A stretch of 64,000 nucleotides of DNA from Tatumella ptyseos ATCC 33301 (GCF_000735525.1 NZ_JMPR01000048.1:1-64000); one strand, 5' to 3'; counted from the first letter of the stretch, positions 18,372 to 30,183 are shown. Notes: generated by a model not told the origin, from the sequence alone. Numbers and translations are program-made.

Positions 18372-19054
18372 CAGACTACCTCAAAGCTATCTTCAGATAG
18401 CCTGATTGTTTCATACTACTCACAGGCGGTAAACCATTGGCTGGCAGGGATTCAACAGAATAAATCAGGGATAACCCACAAAAAACCTTAGAGTTATAAA
18501 CAGAGGACCATCAAAGAGTACAATTTTATGCACCTTTTCTGTGGATAGCTTTGTGCAGAACACGGGATTTCCCTGAATAATCACACTACCTCCGACAAAT
18601 CCCTTTGCAAAGAAAACAAAAATAAAACCTTATATTTCATGAAATTAAACCATGAAACATGGGGTAAAAAGCAGGGTTTTACGGGGTGTGCCACAAATAA
18701 CTTAACCAACCGAACAAAAAGTAACCATCGCTATTTTTATCCACAGATTATGGTGATATGTTACCCACCATCGCAAAAAAAATTGTACGGACCGCCAAAG
18801 TCAAGGCTGTAAATAGAACCAGTAGTCCGTACCAGATACAGTTATCCCATTTTTCTGTGGATAACTCTGCGTATAATCCTGTTTATTATCGATGAAAAAC
18901 AGGTATAAGCCCGGCCCTCCATGCTCTGAGGTACCGTCTGCCCCATAAAAAAGTACGCAGAATCATGCTATTATTGGATTTACTCACTGCATTCAGGCGC
19001 GCGAATAAACCCGCCCTCCTGGCAGGTTATTTTTTAATCAAAAAGCGAGGGATT
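18372..19054. promoter_or_regulatory. DARS2-like DnaA-reactivating region (rppH-mutH)
   Basis: In E. coli the DnaA-reactivating sequence DARS2 lies between mutH and rppH (nudH); the same gap here is 683 bp and gene-free. It holds two perfect DnaA boxes (TTATCCACA): 18737-18745 on plus and 18856-18864 on minus. Two one-mismatch boxes lie on minus at 18540-18548 and 18552-18560. Weaker two-mismatch copies are at 18472-18480 and 18761-18769. The region is AT-rich with A tracts, suited to IHF/Fis, but I could not assign those sites. It also must hold the rppH and mutH promoters. DARS2 would convert DnaA-ADP to DnaA-ATP and promote initiation. The assignment rests on synteny plus boxes, not on an alignment. 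Confidence 0.7.
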
Positions 19055-19741
19055 ATGTCTGACTCCCCGGCACCTCTGGCCGCCCCGGAAAATGAACAGG
19101 TATTACTGCAGCGAGCCTATGCGCTCGCCGGACAAACCCTGGAGGAACTGGCTGCCGCATTCTCTCTGCCGGTGCCGGCCGATCTGCGCCGGGATAAGGG
19201 CTGGATAGGGACATTGATCGAATGGCATCTCGGCGCGACAGCGGGAAGTAAAGCGGAACAGGACTTTGCCCACCTGGGAATCGAACTAAAAACTATCCCT
19301 GTGGATAGCCGGGGCCAGCCACTGGAAACGACCTTTGTCTGTGTTGCACCGCTAACCGGTAATACCGGCGTCAGATGGCAGAACTGCCACCTGCGTCATA
19401 AGCTATCACGCGTGTTATGGGTACCTGTGGAAGGTGAACGCGCCCTTCCTCTGAAACAACGACGGATAGGGTCCCCTTTATTGTGGAGCCCTTCCCCGGA
19501 AGAGGAAGAACAGTTGCGCGCAGACTGGGAAGAACTGATGGAGATGATTGTACTGGGTGACGTGGATAAAATTACCGCCCGCCACGGTCAGTATCTGCAA
19601 ATCCGTCCGAAAGCGGCTAACCGTAAAGCCCTCACGGAAGGCATTGGCGCGCAGGGCCAGCCTGTCATGACCCTGCCCCGCGGTTTTTATCTGAAGAAAA
19701 CATTTACCGGCCCGCTACTGGCCCGTCATTTTCTGCTGTGA
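19055..19741 (+). CDS. mutH: DNA mismatch repair endonuclease MutH
   Basis: Nicks the unmethylated strand at hemimethylated GATC during mismatch repair. 228 residues (E. coli 229). Catalytic Asp70, Glu77 and Lys79 lie in [16 protein letters not shown], at E. coli numbering; the Lys48 region RDKGWIG is also kept. The start at 19055 follows GCGAGGG and matches the E. coli N terminus; the frame is open to 18965, without support. Presence of MutH implies Dam methylation in this organism. Confidence 0.97.
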   Translation: MSDSPAPLAAPENEQVLLQRAYALAGQTLEELAAAFSLPVPADLRRDKGWIGTLIEWHLGATAGSKAEQDFAHLGIELKTIPVDSRGQPLETTFVCVAPLTGNTGVRWQNCHLRHKLSRVLWVPVEGERALPLKQRRIGSPLLWSPSPEEEEQLRADWEELMEMIVLGDVDKITARHGQYLQIRPKAANRKALTEGIGAQGQPVMTLPRGFYLKKTFTGPLLARHFLL

Positions 19742-19807
19742 ATTTTTTCTGTCCCCGATGGATCCTGAGCGGTTATACTCTCTGTTTAGATTTCGTTTAG
19801 GATTGAT

Positions 19808-20524
19808 GTGAATATGTTTGAGTGGATTGCTGATCCCAATGCCTGGCTGGCGCTCGGGACACTGATAGTGCTGGAAGTGGTTCTGGGTATCGACAATATA
19901 ATATTCCTGTCGCTGGTAGTGGCTAAATTACCGGAAAAACAACAGGATAAAGCCAGAAGGCTGGGGCTGATGGCGGCAATGCTGATGCGGCTGGCACTGC
20001 TGGCGTCTATCGCCTGGGTAGTGCGACTGACTCATCCGCTGTTTACCGCTTTTGGTCATGCTCTCTCTCTGCGGGATCTTATCCTGATGGCGGGCGGGCT
20101 GTTTCTTATCTGGAAATCGGCAAAAGAGATCCATGAAACTATCGAGGGCGGCGAAGAAGTGCACGAAAGTCGTGTGCATTCCTTTGCCGGAGCGATTATC
20201 CAGATCATGCTGCTCGACATCATCTTTAGCCTGGATTCTGTCATCACCGCCGTCGGATTGTCTGATCATCTGTTTATTATGATGGCTGCGGTCGTGGTTG
20301 CCGTGGTCATGATGATGTTTGCAGCAAAGGCTATCGGAGAATTTGTCGAGCGGCACCCGACGATAAAGATGCTGGCGCTGGCGTTTCTGATCCTGGTGGG
20401 CTTTACCCTGCTGCTGGAAAGTGTGTCGATACACGTGCCGAAAGGCTACATCTATTTCGCCATGTTTTTCTCGATGGGGGTGGAGTTGCTTAACCTGTTA
20501 CGCACTAAGAAGAAATCACATTAA
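19808..20524 (+). CDS. ygdQ: TerC-family membrane protein YgdQ
   Basis: A 238-residue protein with about seven hydrophobic segments, close to E. coli YgdQ (237 aa). TerC motifs include [16 protein letters not shown] near residues 20-35 and [16 protein letters not shown], each with the membrane-embedded aspartates typical of the family, linked to metal (Mn) handling at the inner membrane. GTG at 19808 has TAGGA 6 nt upstream and is preferred; ATG at 19814 would be 12 nt away. A long hairpin follows at 20531-20571. Confidence 0.93.
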   Translation: MNMFEWIADPNAWLALGTLIVLEVVLGIDNIIFLSLVVAKLPEKQQDKARRLGLMAAMLMRLALLASIAWVVRLTHPLFTAFGHALSLRDLILMAGGLFLIWKSAKEIHETIEGGEEVHESRVHSFAGAIIQIMLLDIIFSLDSVITAVGLSDHLFIMMAAVVVAVVMMMFAAKAIGEFVERHPTIKMLALAFLILVGFTLLLESVSIHVPKGYIYFAMFFSMGVELLNLLRTKKKSH

Positions 20525-20530
20525 TCCTCT

Positions 20531-20590
20531 TCCGGCGGAAAGTCTCCCTTTCCCGGACGCTTTCCGCCGGAGTCCCGTCTTATCCTTTCT
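20531..20590 (+). terminator. Hairpin terminator after ygdQ
   Basis: A 12-bp perfect stem (20531-20542 with 20560-20571) around a 17-nt loop, followed by a pyrimidine-rich tail with several T. It lies 7 nt after the ygdQ stop. Confidence 0.6.
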
Positions 20591-20705
20591 TTTCGCGTTT
20601 TTTTGCGTGTTATCATCGGTTTCAGAACGCTCCTGTTTGTCTGCAGCAGATAAATCATTTATTACTATATCATCTAATAAACTGACAACAGCACAGAGGA
20701 GAGCC

Positions 20706-20930
20706 ATGAACGGATTACGTATCATTGCAGCCGGCGGCATTATGCTTAGCGCAATACTACTTGGCGGCTGCAGCAGCCATTATGTAATGGCCACGAAAGA
20801 TGGCCGTATGATTATGACCCACGGAAAACCGGAAATCGATAAAGATACAGGGCTCGTCCGGTATACCGACGAGTCCGGGGATCAGGTGCAGATCAACGGG
20901 GATGAAATTTCCGGCATTATCGAACGCTGA
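20706..20930 (+). CDS. ygdR: YgdI/YgdR-family small lipoprotein
   Basis: A 74-residue lipoprotein with signal peptide and lipobox LLGGC (Cys22), followed by the compact DUF903 domain ([12 protein letters not shown]...). E. coli YgdR is 72 aa and lies in the same place. The start follows AGAGGAGAG. The open frame extends upstream into ygdQ but the short form has the proper signal peptide. Function unknown. Confidence 0.93.
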   Translation: MNGLRIIAAGGIMLSAILLGGCSSHYVMATKDGRMIMTHGKPEIDKDTGLVRYTDESGDQVQINGDEISGIIER

Positions 20931-21048
20931 TTTCAGCCTGCTGCTGTTCCGGCGGTAGTCGCGGGTACATTTTCCTTTCGCGCTATCCCTTCGCCGGTTA
21001 TAGTCCGGGAAGGCCTTTTTTACCCGTAACCACAGAAGGAAGCCAGCA

Positions 21049-22089
21049 ATGCACTATCACCGCATTCCCCATAGTTCGCTGGAAGTCAGTCAGCTGGGAC
21101 TGGGTACCATGACCTTTGGCGAACAGAACAGTGAAGCCGATGCCCACGCGCAGCTCGATTTTGCCCTGAGCCAGGGAATTAACCTGATTGATACTGCCGA
21201 GATGTATCCCGTTCCGCCACGCCCGGAAACTCAGGGCCTGACGGAGAAATATATCGGCAGCTGGCTGAAAAAAACCGGTAACCGCGACAAAATTGTCCTG
21301 GCAAGCAAAGTGGCTGGCCCGATCCGTGGTAATGATGCGTCTATCCGGCCTGGCCAGGCACTGGACCGCAAAAATATCCGGGCCGCCCTGGATGCCAGCC
21401 TGCAACGACTGAATACCGATTACCTCGACCTCTACCAGTTACACTGGCCACAGCGACCGGCGAACTTTTTCGGGCGTCTGGGATATGAATATACCGACGA
21501 GAACGTGCCAGTCACCCTGCTGGAAACCCTGGAGGCTTTAACTGAGCAGGTCCGTGCCGGGAAGATCCGTTATATCGGTGTTTCTAACGAAACGGCATGG
21601 GGTGTCATGCGCTACCTGCAACTGGCAGAAAAGCATGACCTGCCACGTATCGTCACCATTCAGAACCCGTATAGTCTGCTGAATCGTAGTTTTGAAGTCG
21701 GTCTGGCAGAAATCAGCCAATATGAAGGGGTGGAGTTACTGGCATATTCGTCGCTGGCTTTTGGTACGCTGAGCGGAAAATACCTGAACGGCCGGCAACC
21801 TGCCGGGGCGAGAAATACTCTGTTCAGTCGTTTTACCCGATATTCCGGTGAGCAGTCTGCGCTGGCGATTGAAGCTTACGTGACTCTGGCACAGCGGCAC
21901 GGGCTGGCCCCTTCACAGATGGCACTGGCGTTTGTCCGTCAGCAACCTTTTGTCGCCAGCACCCTGCTGGGAGCCACGACTCTCGAACAGCTGAAAACTA
22001 ATATCGATAGTTTTAACCTCACATTGAGTGCAGAAGTCATCGCTGAGCTGGAGGCTATCCATCGGCGCTTTACCTACCCTGCCCCCTGA
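21049..22089 (+). CDS. tas: NADP(H)-dependent aldo-keto reductase Tas
   Basis: 346 residues, equal to E. coli Tas. Aldo-keto reductase (beta/alpha)8 barrel with catalytic Asp and Tyr in LIDTAEMY, Lys in IVLASKV, and His in LYQLHWPQ. In E. coli tas on a plasmid suppresses a tyrosine auxotrophy; the native substrate is not known. The start follows GAAGGA. A strong hairpin separates it from convergent lplT. Confidence 0.95.
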   Translation: MHYHRIPHSSLEVSQLGLGTMTFGEQNSEADAHAQLDFALSQGINLIDTAEMYPVPPRPETQGLTEKYIGSWLKKTGNRDKIVLASKVAGPIRGNDASIRPGQALDRKNIRAALDASLQRLNTDYLDLYQLHWPQRPANFFGRLGYEYTDENVPVTLLETLEALTEQVRAGKIRYIGVSNETAWGVMRYLQLAEKHDLPRIVTIQNPYSLLNRSFEVGLAEISQYEGVELLAYSSLAFGTLSGKYLNGRQPAGARNTLFSRFTRYSGEQSALAIEAYVTLAQRHGLAPSQMALAFVRQQPFVASTLLGATTLEQLKTNIDSFNLTLSAEVIAELEAIHRRFTYPAP

Positions 22090-22096
22090 CTTGCCT

Positions 22097-22123
22097 TTTC
22101 TGCACCGCCGGGCGGTGCAGAAA
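22097..22123. terminator. Bidirectional hairpin between tas and lplT
   Basis: A perfect 13-bp inverted repeat with T on the left flank and A on the right flank, between convergent stop codons. The core is CTGCACC/GGTGCAG, shared with two other hairpins in the window. Confidence 0.7.
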
Positions 22124-22126
22124 GCC

Positions 22127-23329
22127 TCAGGCACGGCGTGGTTTCAGCCACTGCCAGCCCCAGAGTACAGTGATCCCCAGCGCGAATAAGCTGCCAAAGG
22201 CAAAACCCAGTACCAGCGGAGGTGCGCCCAGTTTGACCGCCAGCGCATAGACTGTCAGCATCCCCAGCATGGCCACATTTTCACCCAGATTCTGCACTGC
22301 AATCGCATATCCGGCCCCGACAGACGCCCTGCCACGTACCTGCAACAGCGCATTCAGCGGCACGACAAATACCCCGCCACAGACACCGGCAATGATCAGC
22401 CAGAAACCGGCACTATAGAGGTGGTGCATCAGCGTAAAAATAATCACCACTCCGCCCAGTAAAATACCGGCCGGGAAGCAACGCCGGGTATTCTTCAGGG
22501 TAATCAGCTTGCCGGCCAGCAATGCCCCGCCGACAATACCTATCGCGACCAGCGCATTCAGCAGAGTCGGCGTCGTATTATCCGTGACCCCTAATGCCAC
22601 CGGTACCCACAGCACCAGCAGGAAACGTAAAGTTACCCCGGCTCCCCAGAACAGGCTGGTACCGATCAGCGAGAACCGGGTTTCGTAGTCCTGCCAGAGG
22701 ATGCGACAGGCTGCAATAAATTCCTGCAGCATGACCCGCAGATTCAGGGATTGCGCCGGTCGGGCTGCCGGCAGCCCCGGGATCATGGTATTCGCCAGCA
22801 CCGCCAGTGCGTAGATCACTGCACACATCAGCAGGGCCGTGGAAACATGCCAGTCGGCCAGCATCCCTCCGGACAGAGACCCCAGCAGAATAGCGGCAAT
22901 GGTTGAACTTTCCATTAATCCGTTACCCCGAATCAGGTCGTCCTCAGACACCAGCTCCCCCAGAATGCCATATTTCGCGGGGGAGTAGGCCGCAGCCCCC
23001 ATTCCCACCAGCCCGTAGCCGATAAAAGGGTTAAAGTTAATGCCAATCAGCACAGCACCGATAAATTTCAGGCCGTTAGCGACCATCATCACCCGCCCTT
23101 TGGGAAAACTATCCGCAAACTGTCCGACAAAAGGTGCCAGCAGAATGTATGCCACCACGAAAACCATCTGTAATACAGGTTGCGTCCAGTCCGGATAGGC
23201 ATATTTTTTCATCAATGCCAGAGTGGCAAATAACAGCGCGTTATCGCCGAAAGCCGAAAAAAACTGTGCGATCAGGACAGGCCGCAGCCCCTCTCTGCCG
23301 GCCGGCGGCGCTATAATGATATTACCCAT
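22127..23329 (-). CDS. lplT: Lysophospholipid transporter LplT
   Basis: Inner-membrane MFS flippase that brings lyso-phosphatidylethanolamine and lyso-phosphatidylglycerol from the outer to the inner leaflet for Aas. 400 residues (E. coli 397), about 12 membrane segments. Characteristic stretches are [19 protein letters not shown] near the N terminus and [16 protein letters not shown]. Overlaps the end of aas by 8 bp; the pair forms one remodelling unit. Confidence 0.95.
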   Translation of the reverse strand: MGNIIIAPPAGREGLRPVLIAQFFSAFGDNALLFATLALMKKYAYPDWTQPVLQMVFVVAYILLAPFVGQFADSFPKGRVMMVANGLKFIGAVLIGINFNPFIGYGLVGMGAAAYSPAKYGILGELVSEDDLIRGNGLMESSTIAAILLGSLSGGMLADWHVSTALLMCAVIYALAVLANTMIPGLPAARPAQSLNLRVMLQEFIAACRILWQDYETRFSLIGTSLFWGAGVTLRFLLVLWVPVALGVTDNTTPTLLNALVAIGIVGGALLAGKLITLKNTRRCFPAGILLGGVVIIFTLMHHLYSAGFWLIIAGVCGGVFVVPLNALLQVRGRASVGAGYAIAVQNLGENVAMLGMLTVYALAVKLGAPPLVLGFAFGSLFALGITVLWGWQWLKPRRA

Positions 23330-25487
23330 GATCCCTTACCACTGTGGACTCTGTTGTCGCCATCGTTTTAAGCTGCTGATAATCCGGTTTGCCACTGCCC
23401 AGCAGGGGCATCTGTGACAGCCAGCGAATATCACGCGGCACACTCAGTTCGCTATAGCCCAGCTCACGGCTGGCCTGTAACAGCGTGTCACGCGTCAGCA
23501 TGTTATCCGTAGTAAACAGCACCAGTGCCTCGCCGCGCGTTGCATCGGGTCTGGCGACAGAGGCATGCTGATGTTCCGCCGACACCTTCAGGGCCAGGGT
23601 CTCCGGGATCTCCAGAGAGACCATTTCTCCCGCCAGTTTGGCAAAACGTTTCACCCTGCCCTGAATACGGCAGAAGCCGTCGCTATCAAAACTGACCAGG
23701 TCGCCGGTGTCATACCAGCCGGATTCCATGACGCCTTCACCGTTATCGGCGGAAGGCGGTTCAATCACCCCGGGGGCCGTCGCCCGCAGGTAGCCTTTCA
23801 TCAGGTTAGGTCCCCGCACCTGGAGCCGTCCCCCGTCTTCAATGCCGGGCACCGCGAGCAGCCGAAAGTCCATCGCCGGAAGAATACGACCGACCGTATT
23901 AAAGCGGGCCGCCATCGGCACGTTAATCGACAATACCGGCGCGCATTCTGTCGCGCCGTAACCTTCCAGGATGCGTAAACCAAACTTTTCCAGATAGAGA
24001 TCGCGGGTGGATGCCGGTAGCCGGTCAGCACCGGCGACCACATAACGAATACGCGCAAAATCATAAGGGTCAGCAAAACGGGCATACTGCGCCAGGAAAG
24101 CCGGGGTACCGAATAACACGTTGCAGTTCCGGTCGTAGACCAGCTCGGGAATAATGCGGTAATGCAAAGGGCTGGGGTAAAGTAAGGCCTCTGCACCGGT
24201 AAAAAGTGGTGTAAACAGGCCGACTGTCAGACCAAAGGCATGGAACAGCGGCAATGAAGACATGAAACGGTCGCCCGGCCGGAAATCGGCCACTGTGCGG
24301 ATTTGTTCAACGTTAGCCAGCAAACTCTTATGGCTGTGCACGACACCTTTCGGATCTCCCTCTGACCCGGAAGTAAACAGGATCACCGCTGCATCTTCGG
24401 GGGACTGCGGGGCCTGCGCCCGTTCCGGTTGCAGCAGATGACGGAGGATCCACAACTTATCGCGGAACGTCAGTGCCCCTTTCAGATCTTCCAGATAAAC
24501 CCAGCTCACCCCCTCCAGCCCTTCGGTCAGGTGCCAGAGTTTGCCTTTATCGAGGAACTGTCGTGAGGTAAAAATGGTGGTGATTTTTGCTGCATCGACC
24601 GCCACCTGCAATCCGCGCACTCCGGCAGAGTAGTTCAGCATGGCAGGAACTCGGCCCCGCAAAATCGCCCCGAAAATCACCGCCGGGGTAATGGACGTAT
24701 TGGGCAGTAACAGTCCGGGTGTCTGCGCGGGCGGGCAGTATTTATCGAGTAGCCGGGCCACGCCAAGCATCTTTTTCAGCAGTTTCCGGTAACTGTCAGG
24801 CGGGGATAACACATCCGAGATACAGGTACGTCCCGGTCCGTATCGCCGGGCGGCACTAAGAAATGCCTCAAACAGCGTCTGCCGCGGGCGGGCCGCCATC
24901 CGGGCTTCCATCATAATGTGATGCAGATGTTCACCGGCCTGAGCGCGACGCTGACGGGCGGCAGGTGCTGCAGGCATCGGTATACGGGTGCCGGGCAGAA
25001 TATGCAGGTCAATCTGCGGGAAGGGGCGACGCGGAATTTCACCGCTCTGACGGGCAAACCAGCTGTATTCTGCCCCTTCGATACGTATCGGCACAACGGT
25101 AGCACCGGTTTTGGCGGCCAGAAAGCCGGCTCCGCTGTAAATTTTCATCAGTGAACCGGTGATACTGATGCGCCCTTCAGGGAAAACCACCACCGGGCGT
25201 CCCTGATTGATCAGACGAATAAGCTGCTTCACAGAGACCGGTTTTAACGGGTCCAGCGGGACAACCTCGACCAGCGCCCGCACAATTTTCATATACCAGC
25301 AGTCAGAAAGGCCCGACCAGACTGCAAAGACCGGTTTAACCGGTAAGAACAGGCTCAGTAATATGCCATCAAGAAAAGAGGTATGGTTAGGAGTAATCAG
25401 TAATTTGTCATGCTGAAAGGGTGACAAATCGCCGTGCACCCGCACCCGCCAGAAAAGACGGCAGAGTCCACGCAACAGACTAAACAT
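23322..25487 (-). CDS. aas: Bifunctional acyltransferase/acyl-ACP synthetase Aas
   Basis: Re-acylates lysophospholipids (2-acylglycerophosphoethanolamine acyltransferase) using acyl-ACP made by its own synthetase. 721 residues (E. coli 719). The N-terminal PlsC-type domain has H-X4-D (NHTSFLD, His35/Asp40) and the FPEGRIS motif. The C-terminal AMP-forming domain has [13 protein letters not shown] and GYGATECAP. Cytoplasmic face of the inner membrane. In E. coli the omr RNAs and galR follow; here an 11-kb block is inserted. Confidence 0.96.
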   Translation of the reverse strand: MFSLLRGLCRLFWRVRVHGDLSPFQHDKLLITPNHTSFLDGILLSLFLPVKPVFAVWSGLSDCWYMKIVRALVEVVPLDPLKPVSVKQLIRLINQGRPVVVFPEGRISITGSLMKIYSGAGFLAAKTGATVVPIRIEGAEYSWFARQSGEIPRRPFPQIDLHILPGTRIPMPAAPAARQRRAQAGEHLHHIMMEARMAARPRQTLFEAFLSAARRYGPGRTCISDVLSPPDSYRKLLKKMLGVARLLDKYCPPAQTPGLLLPNTSITPAVIFGAILRGRVPAMLNYSAGVRGLQVAVDAAKITTIFTSRQFLDKGKLWHLTEGLEGVSWVYLEDLKGALTFRDKLWILRHLLQPERAQAPQSPEDAAVILFTSGSEGDPKGVVHSHKSLLANVEQIRTVADFRPGDRFMSSLPLFHAFGLTVGLFTPLFTGAEALLYPSPLHYRIIPELVYDRNCNVLFGTPAFLAQYARFADPYDFARIRYVVAGADRLPASTRDLYLEKFGLRILEGYGATECAPVLSINVPMAARFNTVGRILPAMDFRLLAVPGIEDGGRLQVRGPNLMKGYLRATAPGVIEPPSADNGEGVMESGWYDTGDLVSFDSDGFCRIQGRVKRFAKLAGEMVSLEIPETLALKVSAEHQHASVARPDATRGEALVLFTTDNMLTRDTLLQASRELGYSELSVPRDIRWLSQMPLLGSGKPDYQQLKTMATTESTVVRDHG

Positions 25488-25573
25488 CCACTCTCCTTAA
25501 TATTCAAACAGTCGTACCCAGATTAAACACGTTTGTGTCGCAGGACACAATTAATCAGCACAAAATGTCGCTA

Positions 25574-25624
25574 TTTTTTTTACTCCGGTCACAGTCCGAT
25601 GGTTTTCTGACCGGAGCAAAAAAG
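25574..25624. repeat. Long inverted repeat downstream of the efflux operon
   Basis: CTCCGGTCA (25583-25591) pairs with TGACCGGAG (25608-25616), and the stem is extended by flanking T (25574-25581) and A (25618-25623) runs. The flanks have the wrong polarity for a classical T-tailed terminator in either direction, but the hairpin lies just after the outer-membrane factor gene and may protect or end its mRNA. Confidence 0.5.
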
Positions 25625-25644
25625 AGAAGAGTGAAGAAGGGAAA

Positions 25645-27078
25645 TTACTGGCTGTTGCCGGCCGGGGCATCCGGTAATTCAGAGGTGCTCCAGCCCCCGC
25701 CGAGGGCAGCAATCAGTGCCACACTGGTCGCCCATTGGGTGCTCTGTAGCCCCAGTAAACTCTGGCGGGCACTGAGGCTGCTGTTTTCGGTGGTCGCCAC
25801 GTCAAGGTAGTCAATCATCCCGGCATTATACTGATTGCGGGTCACTCTGGCAGACTCAGCCGCCGCATCACTGGCAGCTTTCTGAGCCGCAATTTCGTCG
25901 TTCAGGGTATTCAGCTCGACCAGGTTATTTTCCACATCCTGTATCGCCGTCAGTACGGTCTGGCGATAGGTGGCCACACTGGCATCATAAGAGGCACGGG
26001 CCTGTTCAACTTTCGCTGAGGTCGCCCCGAAGTCCAGTACCGTCCCGCTCAGTTCCGGTCCCAGCGACCAGACCCGTTCAGGCAGCGAGAACAGATTATG
26101 CAATACGCTGGACGTAAAGCCGCCGCTGGCAGACAACGTCAGGTCCGGATAATAACCGGCAATCGCCACCCCGACCGCTGCGTTAGCCGCGGCCACATTA
26201 CGCTCAGCATAGGCGATATCCGGACGTCGTTGTAACAGGCTCCCCGGCAGACTGACCGGGATGGCCGGTAATGTCGCGGTAAACGGGGCCGCCGGCAGCG
26301 AGAACTGCGACGGTGTTTTACCGATCAGCAAGGCAATCGCATGTTCCAGCTGCGCACGCTGCCACTGATAATCCAGCGCCGTTGAACGGGTACTGGCCAG
26401 CTGCATCTGTGCCTGTGCCAGCGTACCGCGATCCTCAGTGCCCGCCAGGTATTTATTATTAATCACCCGCAGGTAGCCTTCATACGCGGCAATACTCTGC
26501 TTATAGAGGGCAATCCTTTCATCCATAATCCGCAACTGGAAATAATCCTGTGCCAGTTCAGACTGTGCGCTGAGCGTGGCATTGGCAAGCTCCGCCGCAC
26601 TCGCCGAGGCATTGGCCCGGTCTTCTTCCCGCTGGCGACGCAGACTGCCCCAGAGATCCACTTCCCAGCTGGCGGTCAGCCGTGCGGAATGACTGTCAGC
26701 AATACTCTGCACCGGGGAACTGCCATTCGTATGACTGGCCGCGCGCGTCGAGCTGCCATCGACACTCAGCGATGGGAACAGCGCCGCTTTCGATGCTGCG
26801 GACAGTGCGCGGGCTTCACGATACTGTGCGGCATACATGGCGATATTCTGGTTGGAAATCGCCACCTGCGGCATCAACTGATTCAGCACCGGGTCGTTAA
26901 AACTCCGCCACCACTCCCCTTTCGGTTCGGCATCCTGTGGCGTTGCCTGCTGCCAGCCTTTGGCTTCTTTAAAATGTATCGGCACATCTGCCGACGGACG
27001 ATGATAGTCCGGGCCGACCATACAGCCACTGAGCAGCAATACCAGGCAGATCGGGGTAAGTTTTTTTACTGTTTTCAT
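25645..27078 (-). CDS. RND efflux outer-membrane factor lipoprotein (NodT family)
   Basis: TolC-like trimeric outer-membrane channel. 477 residues with a lipoprotein signal peptide and lipobox LLSGC (Cys19), followed by MVGPDYHRP, the hallmark start of OprM/CusC/MdtP-type proteins. Two OEP repeats with long coiled-coil helices follow. Starts 3 nt after the mdtC-like stop, so it is the last gene of a four-gene operon. E. coli mdtABC uses TolC and has mdtD-baeSR in this place. The arrangement with a dedicated channel resembles MuxABC-OpmB of Pseudomonas. Confidence 0.93.
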   Translation of the reverse strand: MKTVKKLTPICLVLLLSGCMVGPDYHRPSADVPIHFKEAKGWQQATPQDAEPKGEWWRSFNDPVLNQLMPQVAISNQNIAMYAAQYREARALSAASKAALFPSLSVDGSSTRAASHTNGSSPVQSIADSHSARLTASWEVDLWGSLRRQREEDRANASASAAELANATLSAQSELAQDYFQLRIMDERIALYKQSIAAYEGYLRVINNKYLAGTEDRGTLAQAQMQLASTRSTALDYQWQRAQLEHAIALLIGKTPSQFSLPAAPFTATLPAIPVSLPGSLLQRRPDIAYAERNVAAANAAVGVAIAGYYPDLTLSASGGFTSSVLHNLFSLPERVWSLGPELSGTVLDFGATSAKVEQARASYDASVATYRQTVLTAIQDVENNLVELNTLNDEIAAQKAASDAAAESARVTRNQYNAGMIDYLDVATTENSSLSARQSLLGLQSTQWATSVALIAALGGGWSTSELPDAPAGNSQ

Positions 27079-27081
27079 CTA

Positions 27082-30000
27082 TCAGGATCCTGAGGCCCGC
27101 AGGCGGTGCCATTGTCGTTTTGTGGCGCGGCTCAGCCGGTCCAGCCACAGATAGACCACCGGGGTGGTAAAAAGGGTCAGCAACTGGCTAAGCGCCAGAC
27201 CGCCGGCAATCGCCATGCCCAGCGGACTGCGCAGATCCGCATCCCCGCCGCTGCCAAGCGCCAGAGGAAGTGCACCGAAGAAAGCCGCCAGCGTGGTCAT
27301 CATGATAGGGCGGAAACGTTTAACACAGGCCTCCGTGATGGCGTCCTGCGGGCTAAGCCCCTGTTTACGTTCTGCATCCAGCGCAAAGTCGATCATCATA
27401 ATGGCATTTTTCTTTACGATACCAATCAGCAGCACAATACCGATCAGTGAAATCACCGTTAGCTGGGTATTGGTGAGGATCAGCAGCAGCAAGGCCCCTA
27501 CGCCCGCCGAGGGCAGGGTCGAGAGAATAGTCAGCGGATGAATATAACTTTCATAGAGCATACCCAGCACGATATACACGGCAGCCAGCGCTGCAGCAAT
27601 CAGCCACGGCATGGTGGCCGTCAATTGGGTAAATGCCGCAGCCGTCCCCTGGAAACCGGCCTGGATCGTATCCGGCAGACCGATTTTCGCCATCGCCTGA
27701 TTAATCGCGGCCCGGGCTTCTTCCAGTGAGGCCCCGTCCGCCAGGTTAAAGGCCAGTGTACTGGTGGCCGACTGCCCCTGATGGTTGACCGTTAGCGGCG
27801 CGTTGCCGCCACGGAAACTGGCAAAGGCTGACAGGGGGACGCGGTCACCACTGTTGTTAATGACGAACAGTTTTTGCAGCTCTTCCGGGTCACTGGTTTG
27901 ATCACTTTGCAGCATCATCACCACATGATACTGGTTCAGCGTTTTGTAAATGGTCGCTATCTGGCGCTGGGCGAACGCATTATTCAGCAACGTATCCAGC
28001 ATATTTACATTTACGCCTAAGCGGCTGGCCCGATCACGGTCGATATCGATCATCACTTCCTGGCCACCGGTTTGGGAGTCCGAATCCACGTCGGTTAACT
28101 GCGGGATAGCCCGTAATGCAGCCGCCACTTTCGGTGTCCAGGTGCGTAACAGGTCCAGGTTATCGGCCTGCAGACTGTATTGATAGGTCGCATTTGCACT
28201 GCGTCCGCCAATATGTAAGTCCTGGGCCGCCATCAGGAATAACTGAGCTCCGGCCACATGACTGGCTTTCATACTCAGCCGGTTGGCGATTTCGGTGGCG
28301 TTCCCTTTCCGTTTGTCGAAATCCTTCAGCCGGACAAAGAAATTCGCTGTATTACGTGACCCGAACATACCGCCGCCCATTGAGGACATCACACTTTCTA
28401 CCGCCGGGTCTGAGCGGATAATCCGGGTAAACTCGGCAACTTTCGGTTTCATCGCCTGGAAAGAGATATTCTGGTCAGCACGCGCCATGCCCATCAGTAA
28501 CCCGGTGTCCTGGTTCGGGAAGAAGCCTTTCTGAACCACCGAATAAAGAAACAGATTCAGCAGTACCGTCAGCAACAAACTGATCATGGTCAGTTTCTGG
28601 TGTGCCATCACCCAGGTCAGCCCGCGGCCGTAAGCGGCAGACAGCCGGTTAAGCTGTTTTTCTATCCAGCGAAATACCGGATGTGGCGGCTGTGTCTCCG
28701 GAGGATGACGCTTAAGCAAACGGGCGCACAGCATTGGCGTCAGGCTGAGCGAGACAAACATCGAAATGACCAGCGAGATACTGAGGGTTACCGCAAATTC
28801 ACGGAACAGACGACCGACAATACTGCCCATCAGCAGAATAGGAATAAAGACCGCAATCAGCGAGATGGTCATCGATAAAACAGTAAAGCTGACCTCCTGT
28901 GCCCCGCGGACAGCAGCCCGTACCGGCCCCAGCCCCGATTCGATATGGCGCATAATGTTTTCCAGCACCACTATCGCATCATCCACCACGAACCCGGTGG
29001 CGATAATCAGCGCCATCAGGGAAAGGTTATCCAGGCTGTATCCGAGCAGGTACATCACCATGCAGGTCCCGATCAACGAGACCGGTAATGCCAGTGCCGG
29101 TATAACGACCGCCCGCCAGTTACGCAGGAAAACAAAGACCACCGCAATCACCAGCAATACGGCCGTCAACAGAGTCTCTTCGGTATCGTACAGAGAAGCC
29201 CGCACCAGCGGGGCCCGGTCAACCACCAACTGCAGACTGGTGTCTGCCGGAATTGAGGCCCGCATTGCCGGTAGCTGTGCCTTAATGGCATCGATAGTCT
29301 TCAGCATATTGGCACCGGCCTGGCGGGTCACACCAATCATTACCGCCGGTTTACCGTTCAGAAAACCGGCGCTGTACTTATCCTGCACACCATCGTAGAC
29401 GGTGGCGACATCATGTAAGCGTACGGCTTTGCCATTCCGGTAGAGAATGATCAGGTTACGGTAGCGGTCGGCACTCTCCAGCTGACCGTTACTGTCGATA
29501 GACCAGGAGAAGTTTTTCCCTTCCAGTATCCCTTTCGGCAGATTTGTGGTGCTGTTGGCCACCGCCGTTCTGACAGTGTCCAGCGAGATCCCGTACTGCG
29601 TCAGCTTTTCCGGTTGCAGATCAATACGGACCGCCGGTAATGCACTCCCCATCAGGGAAACCTCACCTACTCCCTGCACCTGCGATACCACCTGCTCTAT
29701 CTTACTTTCGGCGAGGTCATATAACTCTCCGGGCGGACGCGTGGAAGAGGTCAGGGCCATCATCACTATCGGCGCATCTGACGGGTTGGCTTTCCGGTAA
29801 GTCGGCATTGAGGGCATACTGCTCGGCAGTAAACTACGGGCCGCGTTAATGGCCGCCTGCACATCCCGCGCAGCACCGTTGATATTCCTGTCCAGAGAAA
29901 ACTGCAGAATGATCGTTGTGGAGCCCTGAGAGCTCCTGGACGTCATTTCGGTTATATCGGCGATTTCCCCCAGCGCACGTTCCAGCGGGGTGGCGACGGT

Positions 30001-30183
30001 CGCCGCCATCGTTTCAGGGCTGGCACCAGGCAGGCTGGCACTGACCATAATGGTCGGAAAGTCGACCTGGGGTAGCGGAGCGACCGGCAAAAGCCGGTAC
30101 CCCAGCGCCCCCAGCAACAGAATTGCCAGCGTCAGCAAAACGGTTGCAACCGGCCGGAAGATAAACAGCCGGGTAATACTCAT
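27082..30183 (-). CDS. mdtC: RND multidrug efflux permease, MdtC-like
   Basis: Proton-driven inner-membrane pump subunit, 1033 residues (E. coli MdtC 1025), with 12 membrane segments and two large periplasmic loops. N terminus [15 protein letters not shown] and the MdtC-typical [20 protein letters not shown] are present. The TM4 proton-relay aspartates are in [15 protein letters not shown]. The MdtC line pairs with MdtB as a B2C heterotrimer in E. coli. The start overlaps the upstream gene's stop by 4 bp. Substrates cannot be told from sequence; MdtABC exports bile salts and novobiocin in E. coli. Confidence 0.92.
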   Translation of the reverse strand: MSITRLFIFRPVATVLLTLAILLLGALGYRLLPVAPLPQVDFPTIMVSASLPGASPETMAATVATPLERALGEIADITEMTSRSSQGSTTIILQFSLDRNINGAARDVQAAINAARSLLPSSMPSMPTYRKANPSDAPIVMMALTSSTRPPGELYDLAESKIEQVVSQVQGVGEVSLMGSALPAVRIDLQPEKLTQYGISLDTVRTAVANSTTNLPKGILEGKNFSWSIDSNGQLESADRYRNLIILYRNGKAVRLHDVATVYDGVQDKYSAGFLNGKPAVMIGVTRQAGANMLKTIDAIKAQLPAMRASIPADTSLQLVVDRAPLVRASLYDTEETLLTAVLLVIAVVFVFLRNWRAVVIPALALPVSLIGTCMVMYLLGYSLDNLSLMALIIATGFVVDDAIVVLENIMRHIESGLGPVRAAVRGAQEVSFTVLSMTISLIAVFIPILLMGSIVGRLFREFAVTLSISLVISMFVSLSLTPMLCARLLKRHPPETQPPHPVFRWIEKQLNRLSAAYGRGLTWVMAHQKLTMISLLLTVLLNLFLYSVVQKGFFPNQDTGLLMGMARADQNISFQAMKPKVAEFTRIIRSDPAVESVMSSMGGGMFGSRNTANFFVRLKDFDKRKGNATEIANRLSMKASHVAGAQLFLMAAQDLHIGGRSANATYQYSLQADNLDLLRTWTPKVAAALRAIPQLTDVDSDSQTGGQEVMIDIDRDRASRLGVNVNMLDTLLNNAFAQRQIATIYKTLNQYHVVMMLQSDQTSDPEELQKLFVINNSGDRVPLSAFASFRGGNAPLTVNHQGQSATSTLAFNLADGASLEEARAAINQAMAKIGLPDTIQAGFQGTAAAFTQLTATMPWLIAAALAAVYIVLGMLYESYIHPLTILSTLPSAGVGALLLLILTNTQLTVISLIGIVLLIGIVKKNAIMMIDFALDAERKQGLSPQDAITEACVKRFRPIMMTTLAAFFGALPLALGSGGDADLRSPLGMAIAGGLALSQLLTLFTTPVVYLWLDRLSRATKRQWHRLRASGS

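Noticed and set aside
28766-29398. A 210-codon plus-strand frame inside the mdtC-like gene
   Set aside because: Antisense shadow of the RND permease, with Thr/Arg/Ser-rich low-complexity content.
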